DNA of 64,000 nucleotides from Marinobacter sp. BW6. GTDB taxonomy: Bacteria > Pseudomonadota > Gammaproteobacteria > Pseudomonadales > Oleiphilaceae. Position 1 is the stretch's first letter, and every line of letters starts with the position of its first letter. The translations under genes and the position numbers were made by a program. Positions 17,943-25,599 of the stretch are shown piece by piece. The notes beneath the pieces were generated by a model that was given only the letters and a program-made list of their open reading frames with translations, was not told the DNA's origin and did not search any database. The stretch covers positions 434,001-498,000 of the forward strand of contig NZ_VIRN01000061.1 of NCBI RefSeq assembly GCF_008107725.1, written 5' to 3'.

Positions 17943-20152
17943 CAGGTTTTCGAGTTTCCTGTATCCGGTGGTGATTCGAGCTGCTGCAGGCCATGAATAA
18001 CCAGTCGCTGATCCAGCTTGTCCCGCAATCCTGAAGGGTTGCTCAGACCCATGCGCTCAAGCAGGGCCCCATAACGGCCTTCGTCGTCCCGGGCCCGGAG
18101 GGCCTGTAACAGAGTGGCCAGTTTACCACGACGAGTGGCCGTTGCGGCCTTGAGTCCCTTAAGGGCTTTCCCCAACGCCAGCTCCTCATCGGTAAAATCC
18201 CTGCCAAACGGGAACGGCGGGAACAGGCTGGCATCTCCCGCTGCCGCAACGGCACGCCGGATTGCCTGCGGGGTGTTGTTACACCAGTCGGCAGGCAGCT
18301 TGAACGCAGGATCCACCTTGCCTGCCTTCTGGGCTTTCTTCAGAAGCTCCTGCTGGAAACGGGAGTCTGCGATGCGGATCAGCCGCAGGAATACCTGCTC
18401 ATCTGACTGCCCCCTCAGGTCGGCAATTCCGTATTCGGTAATCACAATATCCCGCAGGTGCCGGGGAATGGTGCAATGCCCATAGTTGAAGACAATATTG
18501 GAGAGTACCTTGCCGTGGGATGAGCGCGTGCTACGCAGAGACAATATGGAACGGGCGCCCGGCAACTCGTGAGCCATGGCAACAAAGTTGTACTGGCCAC
18601 CCACACCACTCACTACCCGTCCGTCGTCCAGGCCATCCGATACCCCGGCGCCGTTGAGGGTGTACATCATTGCCGAATTGATAAAGCGGCCATGAACGCG
18701 CTGTGCGGCTTTCAGCTTCTGGTCGCCAAACGGGTGATCGTACAAGTGGTTGATAAAATTCACGCTGGTCATGCAGATTTTGGCACGCTGCTCGTCGGTC
18801 AGCTCTCTGAGGTACTGGTAGAACTGCTCGGGACCAACGTAGAAACCACCGTGCATGGCAATGCCGCCAGTCAGCCGCTCCCCGAGAGCCAGGGTTTCGA
18901 TAGCCTGCCGGGCCTCCGGATTGTCCAGATCACCCTCGACCGACTGATCACCAATACGCAACCGGCCGCCCTTGAACTCGACAGCCTCTTTGAAGACGCC
19001 ATGCTGGACCAGCCAATGAACATCCTTTGCCCGCAACGGGCTATCAATCAGCTTTTCGCGGCGCAGGACATCGAGGGTTGCGAGAGACACCTCGCTGGAA
19101 ATATCGCCCCGGTTAATCAGCGCTTGCAGCCCGGCGTGATCGTATACCTCACGGGTAAGGATGCCTTCCTGCATCAGGTACAGAAAACCATCCACCATCA
19201 TCTCACTACAGCCATAAAGCCCTTCCTCGAAGGGCCCGGTGCCACCATCCTGGCCAACGACAGGGAAATGCTGATCAACCTTGAGATGGTCAAACACCTG
19301 CCGCCAGGCATCGTTGTGACTGTGTCGGAGGATGGCGCTGTGGACCAGGGCTGCGCCCAGTGAGCCGATGCCAACCTGGAGCGTACCGCCGTCCTTCAGG
19401 AGGGTACTGGCGTAGAATCCGATCAGGTGGTCTTCCGGGCTGACCGACATCTGGGGCGCTGAGAACAGCGGATAGTCTCCCGAAGGCTGATCGAGCAAGA
19501 CATCGAACCGGTCCGCCTCAATGGCGGCGTGGTGCCCGAACCACGGAAGGTTCTGATTCATCTCGGCCACCAGCGCAACCGGTGTGCCAGCGGCTTCCCG
19601 CTCCCGCAATAAAGGAATCAGGTCCAGAGTCAGGTCGGGATTGCAACTCAGACTGACTTGCCCGGGCTGCCCATGGGCGTCGCCCGGAGACACCATCTGG
19701 GCGACCACATTGACCCCCACGGCCATAAGATCGCGAACGGCATGGGTGTAGTTGGTACAAACGTAATGCCGCTGCTGGGAACGATTGTTCAGGTAACTGC
19801 CTGCCTTGAAGAAAAACTCCGAGACCTGGACATTCTTCGGGAGGCGATTGGCTGATACATCCCGGGCATAGGCCAGTTCGGGAATTCGACCATAGAGCCG
19901 CTCTACAAATGGCCCCATGAAGCGTTTCTCGAGCGAGGAGCCTCCCTTTGGCGCCAGCAGCGAGAGTGCCGTCACAATGTGCAGACGGATTTCCGGATCG
20001 TCCTTGGCCCGCTGGTACAACGCATTGACAAAACGGACCGGTTTGCCAAGCCCAAGCGGCAAACCAAGTGTGATTTCCTTGCCAACTCGGCGAATCACCT
20101 CATCAACACAGGCGTTCACGTCGTTCGATAACTGCCCTCTATCACCCGCCAT
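17942..20152 (-). CDS. Acetyl-CoA hydrolase/transferase family protein, long form
   Basis: This 736-residue protein belongs to the acetyl-CoA hydrolase/CoA-transferase family, usually about 500 residues. The C-terminal catalytic domain contains GVGGQYNFVAMAHELPGARS and ITEYGIADLRGQS, whose glutamate is the usual CoA-thioester-forming residue. The extra length lies in a middle insertion and a C-terminal helical extension from about 620. The true acyl donor and acceptor cannot be read. I chose the ATG at 20152 because AAGGAG lies seven bases upstream. Its stop overlaps the SlyD-like gene by one base. Confidence 0.82.
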   Translation of the reverse strand: MAGDRGQLSNDVNACVDEVIRRVGKEITLGLPLGLGKPVRFVNALYQRAKDDPEIRLHIVTALSLLAPKGGSSLEKRFMGPFVERLYGRIPELAYARDVSANRLPKNVQVSEFFFKAGSYLNNRSQQRHYVCTNYTHAVRDLMAVGVNVVAQMVSPGDAHGQPGQVSLSCNPDLTLDLIPLLREREAAGTPVALVAEMNQNLPWFGHHAAIEADRFDVLLDQPSGDYPLFSAPQMSVSPEDHLIGFYASTLLKDGGTLQVGIGSLGAALVHSAILRHSHNDAWRQVFDHLKVDQHFPVVGQDGGTGPFEEGLYGCSEMMVDGFLYLMQEGILTREVYDHAGLQALINRGDISSEVSLATLDVLRREKLIDSPLRAKDVHWLVQHGVFKEAVEFKGGRLRIGDQSVEGDLDNPEARQAIETLALGERLTGGIAMHGGFYVGPEQFYQYLRELTDEQRAKICMTSVNFINHLYDHPFGDQKLKAAQRVHGRFINSAMMYTLNGAGVSDGLDDGRVVSGVGGQYNFVAMAHELPGARSILSLRSTRSSHGKVLSNIVFNYGHCTIPRHLRDIVITEYGIADLRGQSDEQVFLRLIRIADSRFQQELLKKAQKAGKVDPAFKLPADWCNNTPQAIRRAVAAAGDASLFPPFPFGRDFTDEELALGKALKGLKAATATRRGKLATLLQALRARDDEGRYGALLERMGLSNPSGLRDKLDQRLVIHGLQQLESPPDTGNSKT

Positions 20153-20282
20153 TACCAAGCTCCTTATCGGCTAATCAGCATGCTAGCGGGGATGATCACA
20201 CGAGGATCGGACACAGACAATGCGCCAGATCATGATTCTGCGGTTTGAAGGTCTTGAGGGATTCAGGAGGTGTGTGAAAGTT

Positions 20283-20606
20283 TCAGAAGTTCCACTTCAG
20301 ATTCAGGCAGGCGCCCTCGTTCAGAAGTGCAATGCCATGGTCGGCCTGAGCCGGATCCGACGCATAATGTTTGCCGGAATGTTTCGTACGGGTCAGCGTA
20401 AGGCTCAGCAGGCGGGAACCGATCTCGGTGAATGCCTCGGAACTGTCGCCTTCGAAATCGCCGGAAACCTGTTCCTGCATCTCGAAGATCTGCTCACTGG
20501 TTGTCGTGCTTTCGACTTGCTCGAATACGCGCTCGGATGCTTCGGCGCGAACGACAAATGCAACGAGATTGAGAGCGAGCAATGCGACAAAGATGCGAAT
20601 AATCAT
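20283..20606 (-). CDS. Small secreted hypothetical protein
   Basis: I do not recognise this 107-residue protein. It begins MIIRIFVALLALNLVAFVVRA, a good signal peptide with probable cleavage after VRA. The mature part is about 86 residues, rich in Glu, Ser and Thr (QVESTTTSEQIFEMQEQVSG), with one cysteine near the end. I place the start at 20606; an upstream start at 20702 would put a basic region before the signal peptide. A 16-bp near-palindrome lies about 50 bases upstream (20653-20668). The remaining sequence to 20831 holds only a GC-rich hairpin (20781-20808) and no other gene I can support. Confidence 0.5.
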   Translation of the reverse strand: MIIRIFVALLALNLVAFVVRAEASERVFEQVESTTTSEQIFEMQEQVSGDFEGDSSEAFTEIGSRLLSLTLTRTKHSGKHYASDPAQADHGIALLNEGACLNLKWNF

Positions 20607-20652
20607 GACACTGCCTGAGACCTCTTTTCCGACACGGGAGTCTACGGATACC

Positions 20653-20668
20653 TTAGGCTTAAGTCTAA
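20653..20668. promoter_or_regulatory. 16-bp near-perfect palindrome, possible operator
   Basis: TTAGGCTTAAGTCTAA reads as TTAGnCTTAAGnCTAA, a palindrome with one mismatched pair. It lies 47 bases before the start of the small secreted protein, where a repressor or activator site would be expected. No known family is recognised. Confidence 0.3.
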
Positions 20669-20831
20669 TGATTAAGGGCCGGAAAGATGTGAATCTGCAC
20701 ACAAAGGCGCCGACTTTTTGTCACGAGATCACGATGTTTTTGTCAATTTATGATCCCTGATATTTCAGAACGTAACGGCGCCCCCGGTCAGTGCCACGCG
20801 ACCGGGGGTTTAGACCGCGAATCCAGCGGCT

Positions 20832-21869
20832 TCAGGGGCAGGGATAGGTGAATTCCTGGTGGATAACCTCAATGGCCTCCAGTACTTCAGGGGTCAAGGT
20901 GACTCGCGCGGATCCGATGTTCTCCCGCAACTGCTCCATGGACGTCGCACCAATGATATTACTGGTCACGAAGTTGCGACTGTTCACATAAGCCAGCGCC
21001 ATCTGGACCGGAGTCAATCCGCTTTCCCGGGCCAGCTCAACGTATGCCCGGGTGGCATTCATACCACGACCACTGGTGTAACGGCTAAAACGCTCGTACA
21101 GCGTCATTCTGGCTTTTTCCGGCCACTTGCCGCCCAGATATTTGCCAGACAACATGCCGAACGCCAGCGGCGAATAGGCCAGCAAACCGGCCTGCTCCCG
21201 ATGGGCGATTTCCGCCATCCCCACCTCGAATGAGCGATTCAGGAGATTATAGGGATTCTGGATACTGGCCACGCGGGGCCAGCCCTTCTCACCGGCCAGA
21301 CGGAGATACTCCATGGTGCCCCATGGTGTTTCATTGGACAGCCCGATGTGCCGGACCTTACCCGACTGCACCAGTTCATCCATCGCCTCCAGTGTTTCCT
21401 CGATGGGTGTGAAGGACTCTTCCGGGTTGTGCTCGTAACCGAGCTTGCCGAAAAAGTTCGTGCTCCGATCCGGCCAGTGCACCTGGTAAAGATCGATGTA
21501 ATCGGTCTGCAGGCGTTTCAGACTGGCGTCGCAGGCTTCCAGAATGTGATCGCGGGTCAGACGCGGACCATTGCGCAGGTACTTCAGACCATTCCCCGGC
21601 CCTGCAACTTTGGAAGCAATTACCAGGTCGTCGCGCTTGCCTCTGCTGGCAAGCCAGTTCCCCAGATAAGTTTCGGTCAGTCCCTGGGTTTCCGCCCTTG
21701 GCGGCACCGGGTACATCTCGGCGGCATCGATAAAGTTGATACCTTCATTTACGGCGTAATCCAACTGCTCAAATGCTTCCCTTTCAGTGTTCTGCTCGCC
21801 CCAGGTCATGGTGCCCAGGCAAATCAGGGTTACATCTAAATCCGTCTTTCCAAGCTTTCTCGTTTGCAT
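20832..21869 (-). CDS. tas: NADP(H)-dependent aldo-keto reductase Tas
   Basis: This 345-residue aldo-keto reductase has the catalytic tetrad D48, Y53, K87 and H131 in FIDAAEMYPVPPR, IASKVAG and DLYQVHWPDR. The sequence AEMYPVPPRAETQGLTETY is particularly close to Escherichia coli Tas, as are IQNPYNLLNRSFEVG and the C-terminus. The physiological substrate of Tas is not settled. The gene is divergent from the glycosyltransferase gene, and the predicted PhoB promoter of that gene lies in the shared 114-base intergenic region. Confidence 0.93.
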   Translation of the reverse strand: MQTRKLGKTDLDVTLICLGTMTWGEQNTEREAFEQLDYAVNEGINFIDAAEMYPVPPRAETQGLTETYLGNWLASRGKRDDLVIASKVAGPGNGLKYLRNGPRLTRDHILEACDASLKRLQTDYIDLYQVHWPDRSTNFFGKLGYEHNPEESFTPIEETLEAMDELVQSGKVRHIGLSNETPWGTMEYLRLAGEKGWPRVASIQNPYNLLNRSFEVGMAEIAHREQAGLLAYSPLAFGMLSGKYLGGKWPEKARMTLYERFSRYTSGRGMNATRAYVELARESGLTPVQMALAYVNSRNFVTSNIIGATSMEQLRENIGSARVTLTPEVLEAIEVIHQEFTYPCP

Positions 21870-21907
21870 ATCGTCTCCGATTCGGTTCGGTTAACGGGTA
21901 AAGGGAA

Positions 21908-21951
21908 TGTCACGGGAGTGTCGTATAACTGTCATGCCAGCTTTTCATAGT
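21908..21951 (+). promoter_or_regulatory. Predicted PhoB box and promoter of the GT4-PAP2 pair
   Basis: Three hexamers at exact 11-bp steps, TGTCAC (21908), TGTCGT (21919) and TGTCAT (21930), are followed after precisely ten bases by CATAGT (21946-21951) as the -10. The classical phoA promoter has the same layout, with repeat units, ten bases, and TATAGT. The predicted transcript start is near 21958, about 26 bases before the GTG at 21984. The sites face the glycosyltransferase, not the divergent tas gene. Confidence 0.75.
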
Positions 21952-21983
21952 AGAGGCATGTCAAAGGAAGCACAGGAAACACC

Positions 21984-23204
21984 GTGACCGAAACCATGCA
22001 GGCCAACCGGCGCCAACAACACATTACCATTGTTTCGGAGACCTTTCCGCCGGAAATCAATGGGGTGGCGAACACGCTCAGGCATCTTTGCCAGGGACTG
22101 ATGCAGCGTGGGCACCGGGTGACGGTTATACGGCCACGACAGCAACATGAGCGCAAAGGCAACTTCGCCAGCGCCGGCGAGGCCCTGTTCACCCGTGAGC
22201 ATGTGGTGACCGGATTGCCTCTACCCGGCTACGCGGACCTGCGCTTTGGCCTGGCCCGGACCAGTCACCTGAAAAAGCTCCTGGCCACCGACCGTCCTGA
22301 TGCCCTCTACATTGCCACCCAGGGTCCACTGGGTGTCGCCGCCACATCAGCGGCACGCCAGATGGGCATTCCGGTGAGCTCCGGTTTCCACACCAACTTC
22401 CACAGCTACAGTCGGTATTACGGCGTCGGCATGCTGGAACGATTGCTGTGCCTCTATGGCCGCTGGTTCCATAACCGCACCGCCATCACCCTGGTACCAA
22501 CCCGAAAAATGCAACAGACGACGCGGGCCATGGGCATTCCGGCAACCGGGCTCTGGAGTCGGGGCGTGGACTGTCATCGATTCACTCCCCACAAGCGGGA
22601 CAGCGCGTTACGCGAATCCTGGGGGCTACAGCCCAACGACCGAGCCATTCTGTACGTAGGCCGGCTTGCACCGGAGAAGAACCTGCGAATGGCGGTTGGC
22701 TGCTTCGAGCGGATCCGGGGGCTCCACCCCCAGGCCAGGTTCATCCTGGTTGGCGACGGCCCGCTTCGGCGTCAGCTTGCTGAACGTCACCCGGATTACG
22801 TGTTCTGCGGCACCCGGCGTGGTGACGACCTGGCCCGACATTTTGCCTCAGGTGATCTGTTCCTGTTCCCGAGCAAGACCGATACCTTTGGCAACGTGGT
22901 ACTGGAGGCCATGGCCAGCGGCCTGGGTGTTGTCAGCTTTGACGACGCTGCAGCAGCCGAACACATCCGCCACGAGGAAAACGGCATGAAAGTGCCCCTG
23001 GATCAGGACGAGGCTTACGTCGACAGCGCCCTTCGACTGGCCGATCAACCGACCCTGCTGAACCGGATCAGGGCCCAGGCAAGGCTGGACGCCCTGGAAC
23101 AGAGCTGGAATTCGCAGATCGAACAGTTTGAACAACTGGTTTTCAATCAAACCGCAAAGGCCGGATACCATGCCGTCAACAAGCAAAGCGTCTCGCTTCT
23201 TTGA
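21984..23204 (+). CDS. GT4-family glycosyltransferase, candidate lipid glycosyltransferase
   Basis: This 406-residue GT-B fold glycosyltransferase of family 4 starts with the acceptor domain, ETFPPEINGVANTLRHL (19-35), a pattern shared with sulfoquinovosyl-, mannosyl- and diacylglycerol-glycosyltransferases. The nucleotide-sugar domain has YVGRLAPEKN (224-233), VGDGPLRRQL (256-265) and TDTFGNVVLEAMASG (299-313), the EX7E-like motif with D in the first position. The GTG at 21984 has AGGAAACACC upstream. It overlaps the PAP2 gene by 35 bases, and a PhoB-type promoter precedes it. A role in making phosphorus-free glycolipid is an inference from context; the sugar and acceptor are not visible. 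Confidence 0.83.
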   Translation: MTETMQANRRQQHITIVSETFPPEINGVANTLRHLCQGLMQRGHRVTVIRPRQQHERKGNFASAGEALFTREHVVTGLPLPGYADLRFGLARTSHLKKLLATDRPDALYIATQGPLGVAATSAARQMGIPVSSGFHTNFHSYSRYYGVGMLERLLCLYGRWFHNRTAITLVPTRKMQQTTRAMGIPATGLWSRGVDCHRFTPHKRDSALRESWGLQPNDRAILYVGRLAPEKNLRMAVGCFERIRGLHPQARFILVGDGPLRRQLAERHPDYVFCGTRRGDDLARHFASGDLFLFPSKTDTFGNVVLEAMASGLGVVSFDDAAAAEHIRHEENGMKVPLDQDEAYVDSALRLADQPTLLNRIRAQARLDALEQSWNSQIEQFEQLVFNQTAKAGYHAVNKQSVSLL

Positions 23205-23748
23205 ACTGGCAGACCAGCGGGAAGTCGCTTTCTGCCACTCTATCAACCGCGCTGTTCGTTTCCGGCCGGCCCTAGGCTATTTCCGACTGGCAAGCCGACT
23301 TGGCGACGGCTGGTTCTGGTACGCACTGATTCTGTCCACCCCCTTTCTCTATCCGCAATCGGGCCCCGGCCTGGCCCTGCTCATGGCGTTGACGGGGCTC
23401 ACCTGTACCGTCAGCTACAAGCTGCTCAAACGCTGGCTTATCCGGGAACGACCGTTTATATCCTTCCCGGCCATAAACTGCGGCACACCGCCCCTGGACC
23501 GCTACAGTTTTCCCTCCGGCCACACACTGCACGCGGCCTGCTTTCAGGTTATGCTCACCATCGCCGAACCCGCGCTGGCGCTGATCGTGCTCCCATTTAC
23601 CCTCAGTGTTGCCGCATCACGGGTGGTTCTGGGCCTGCACTACCCCAGCGACGTGGCCGCAGGCGCCTTGATCGGTGGGCTGATGGGTTACGTAGCCATG
23701 AGCTGGCTGCACTCCGATTTCGTGACCACATTTGCCGGATCTATCTGA
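23170..23748 (+). CDS. PAP2-family membrane phosphatase
   Basis: This 192-residue integral membrane phosphatase has all three PAP2 motifs in order: KRWLIRERP (KX6RP), SFPSGHTLHA (PSGH) and SRVVLGLHYPSDV (SRX5HX3D). Family members remove phosphate from phosphatidate, lysophosphatidate or undecaprenyl diphosphate on the periplasmic face. I place the start at the ATG 23170 with AAAGG upstream; it overlaps the glycosyltransferase end by 35 bases. Pairing with a GT4 enzyme suggests phosphatidate to diacylglycerol as substrate supply, but undecaprenyl phosphate recycling is an alternative. Confidence 0.88.
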   Translation: MPSTSKASRFFELADQREVAFCHSINRAVRFRPALGYFRLASRLGDGWFWYALILSTPFLYPQSGPGLALLMALTGLTCTVSYKLLKRWLIRERPFISFPAINCGTPPLDRYSFPSGHTLHAACFQVMLTIAEPALALIVLPFTLSVAASRVVLGLHYPSDVAAGALIGGLMGYVAMSWLHSDFVTTFAGSI

Positions 23749-23751
23749 ACA

Positions 23752-24816
23752 CTAATCAAACAGGCGCAACTGGGTAACCGGGGCGTCATCATTGCGAAAA
23801 CGCACGCCCAGACCCAGCAGCCGCACCGGACGCTCCCGGTTGGTCACCAGTTCTGCAAGCAGCGGCAGATAATCTTCCAGTGCGGGCTCTTTGACCTGTT
23901 CCCGGACCCGTTCCAGAGTATGGGTTGAAAAATCACTGTAGCGGATCTTTATAAAAAGCTTGTGGATCGGTTTCCGACGGGCCTTGCGTGACAGGCGAAG
24001 GTTGAGATCCGCAACCAGAGAGGCCATGACGGTCTCGCAGGCGGCCATGTCCGGCAAATCCTGGGAAAAGGTTCGTTCCACGCTGACCGACTTGGCAATC
24101 CGCGACACCACGACAGCCCTGTCATCCCGCCCGTGGGCCATCTCATGGAGGCGATAGCCCTGCTTGCCGAAACGCTCTATCAACACATCGGCCCCAAGCG
24201 CCTGCATGTCCCCGCAGGTCTTGACCCCCAGCGCATGCAGTTTCGAGGCGGTCACCTGCCCTACTCCAAACAGCTTCTCAACCGGCAATCTCTGGACGAA
24301 CTCCTCGACGTCCTCCGGTCGAATCACGAACAACCCGTCCGGTTTTTCCCAGTCGCTGGCGATCTTGGCGAGGAACTTGTTCGGCGCAACCCCGGCGGAA
24401 ATGGTAATGCCGACTTCCTGGCGCACCCGCTCACGAAGGTGGCGCGCCATAAGGGTGGCACTGCCTTTGTGATCGGACACATCAGAGACGTCCAGAAAAG
24501 CCTCATCCAGAGAGAGCGGCTCCACCAGGTCTGTCAGTTCCCGCAGGATCGCCATCACCTGCTGTGAGACCGCCCGATATCGGCCCATGTCCGTCGGCAC
24601 CGTCACCAGCCCCGGGCACAGCCGACGCGCCTCGCTACCTGGCATCGCCGACCGCACACCGTAGGCCCTGGCCTTGTAATTACAGGTGGTCACCACGCCC
24701 CGACCGCCATCGCCACCCACCGCCAGCGGCACATCCCGGAGGCTGGGATCGTCCCGCATCTCCACGGCCGCGTAGAAGCAGTCACAATCCACATGGATGA
24801 TCTTGCGTTGTGGCAT
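23752..24816 (-). CDS. dinB: DNA polymerase IV (translesion)
   Basis: DinB is a Y-family translesion polymerase of 354 residues. The N-terminus carries [16 protein letters not shown] with the first metal-binding aspartate (D10). [11 protein letters not shown] contains the second acidic pair. [20 protein letters not shown] and the little-finger domain [15 protein letters not shown] are typical. A perfect-consensus LexA box lies 25 bases before the start codon (24841-24856), so it is very likely an SOS gene. It is convergent with the PAP2 gene. Confidence 0.97.
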   Translation of the reverse strand: MPQRKIIHVDCDCFYAAVEMRDDPSLRDVPLAVGGDGGRGVVTTCNYKARAYGVRSAMPGSEARRLCPGLVTVPTDMGRYRAVSQQVMAILRELTDLVEPLSLDEAFLDVSDVSDHKGSATLMARHLRERVRQEVGITISAGVAPNKFLAKIASDWEKPDGLFVIRPEDVEEFVQRLPVEKLFGVGQVTASKLHALGVKTCGDMQALGADVLIERFGKQGYRLHEMAHGRDDRAVVVSRIAKSVSVERTFSQDLPDMAACETVMASLVADLNLRLSRKARRKPIHKLFIKIRYSDFSTHTLERVREQVKEPALEDYLPLLAELVTNRERPVRLLGLGVRFRNDDAPVTQLRLFD

Positions 24817-24840
24817 AATCAGGGGGCTCGCGTCGACTTT

Positions 24841-24856
24841 CTGTACATTTATACAG
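24841..24856. promoter_or_regulatory. LexA (SOS) box
   Basis: CTGTACATTTATACAG fits CTG-N10-CAG with CTGTA/TACAG arms, a canonical gammaproteobacterial LexA site. It begins 25 bases upstream of dinB and lies 75 bases before the divergent DUF1244 start. On the dinB strand a TATAAA hexamer falls inside the box, where repressor binding would block RNA polymerase. Confidence 0.88.
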
Positions 24857-24931
24857 CCTTGTATCTTAAGCTAACATGCAGAGAATGTCAGGAACCCTAA
24901 TAACCGGCGCATCAACCATTACGAGGCCATC

Positions 24932-25210
24932 ATGAACAACCCGATTCCTGAAGCAGAACGCACCGAAATTGAAGCCGCAGCCTTCCGTCGCCTGGTCAAA
25001 CACCTGCGTGAAAACACTGATGTGCAGAACATCGACCTGATGAACCTGGCGGGGTTCTGCCGCAACTGCCTGTCTAAATGGTATCGGGCAGAGGCGGATG
25101 AGCGGGGTTTCGAGATTTCTGACCCCCAGGCCCGTGAGGCAATCTACGGCATGCCGTATGAGGACTGGAAGGCGCTCTATCAGTCAGGCCCCAAGCAGGA
25201 ACACAAATAA
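24932..25210 (+). CDS. DUF1244 family small protein
   Basis: This 92-residue protein contains FCRNCLSKWYRAEADERG and DPQAREAIYGMPYEDWKA, the signature of DUF1244, a small helical family of unknown function. Cys residues in NLAGFCRNCLSKW are conserved in the family. Its TAA stop overlaps the ATG of the HopJ gene by one base, and that gene overlaps minC, so DUF1244-HopJ-minC form a tightly coupled operon. The LexA box of dinB lies in the upstream region. Confidence 0.85.
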   Translation: MNNPIPEAERTEIEAAAFRRLVKHLRENTDVQNIDLMNLAGFCRNCLSKWYRAEADERGFEISDPQAREAIYGMPYEDWKALYQSGPKQEHK

Positions 25211-25599
25211 TGAGCGTCAACGATGCCGTAAGGATTCACCTGGCATCCCTGGACGCTGGCCACGCCAGCTTCAAAGATTCCCTGGCACTGATCGAACAGC
25301 ACTTCGAGTACCAGCCGTGCGGCTTTCGCAACGGCCCGCTGGTAAATGCAGAAGGCGAGAACGCCGGGTCCTGTCGGATCTTTGGTCTGGGCCAGTACTG
25401 CAACCTAAGCGAAGTGGACACGCTCAAACTGTTTGCCGAGCACTATCAGCAGGTTCTGGGCGACCCGACTGGCGAGAGCCATGGCAACATCCGCCAGTTC
25501 ATCAGCACCGGATGGTCAGGCATCCGATTCGAAGGCGTGCCACTCCGGCAGCGCCCGAACCCAACCGACAACATGACCAGGGAAGAGACTCCTTCATGA
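25210..25599 (+). CDS. HopJ-family protein
   Basis: This 129-residue protein matches the HopJ family, with NDAVRIHLASLDAGHASFKD at the N-terminus and SHGNIRQFISTGWSGIRFEG near 96-115. The family was named after a proposed Pseudomonas type III effector, but it occurs in many bacteria that lack type III secretion, and no secretion gene is nearby. An effector role is therefore not supported. It overlaps the DUF1244 gene by one base and minC by four (ATGA). Confidence 0.83.
   Translation: MSVNDAVRIHLASLDAGHASFKDSLALIEQHFEYQPCGFRNGPLVNAEGENAGSCRIFGLGQYCNLSEVDTLKLFAEHYQQVLGDPTGESHGNIRQFISTGWSGIRFEGVPLRQRPNPTDNMTREETPS

Noticed and set aside
20715..20746. Two TTTTTGTCA repeats 22 bp apart, resembling PhoB units
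   Set aside because: The middle unit of the 11-bp register is missing, no -10 follows at ten bases and no gene starts downstream on that strand.
20781..20808. GC-rich hairpin downstream of tas, considered a terminator
   Set aside because: The stem CCCCCGGTC/GACCGGGGG is strong, but on the tas strand no T run follows. On the other strand only TTTAG follows, with no gene end there.
25210..25599. HopJ as a type III secretion effector
   Set aside because: The family name is historical. No secretion genes are present and the gene is coupled to minC.
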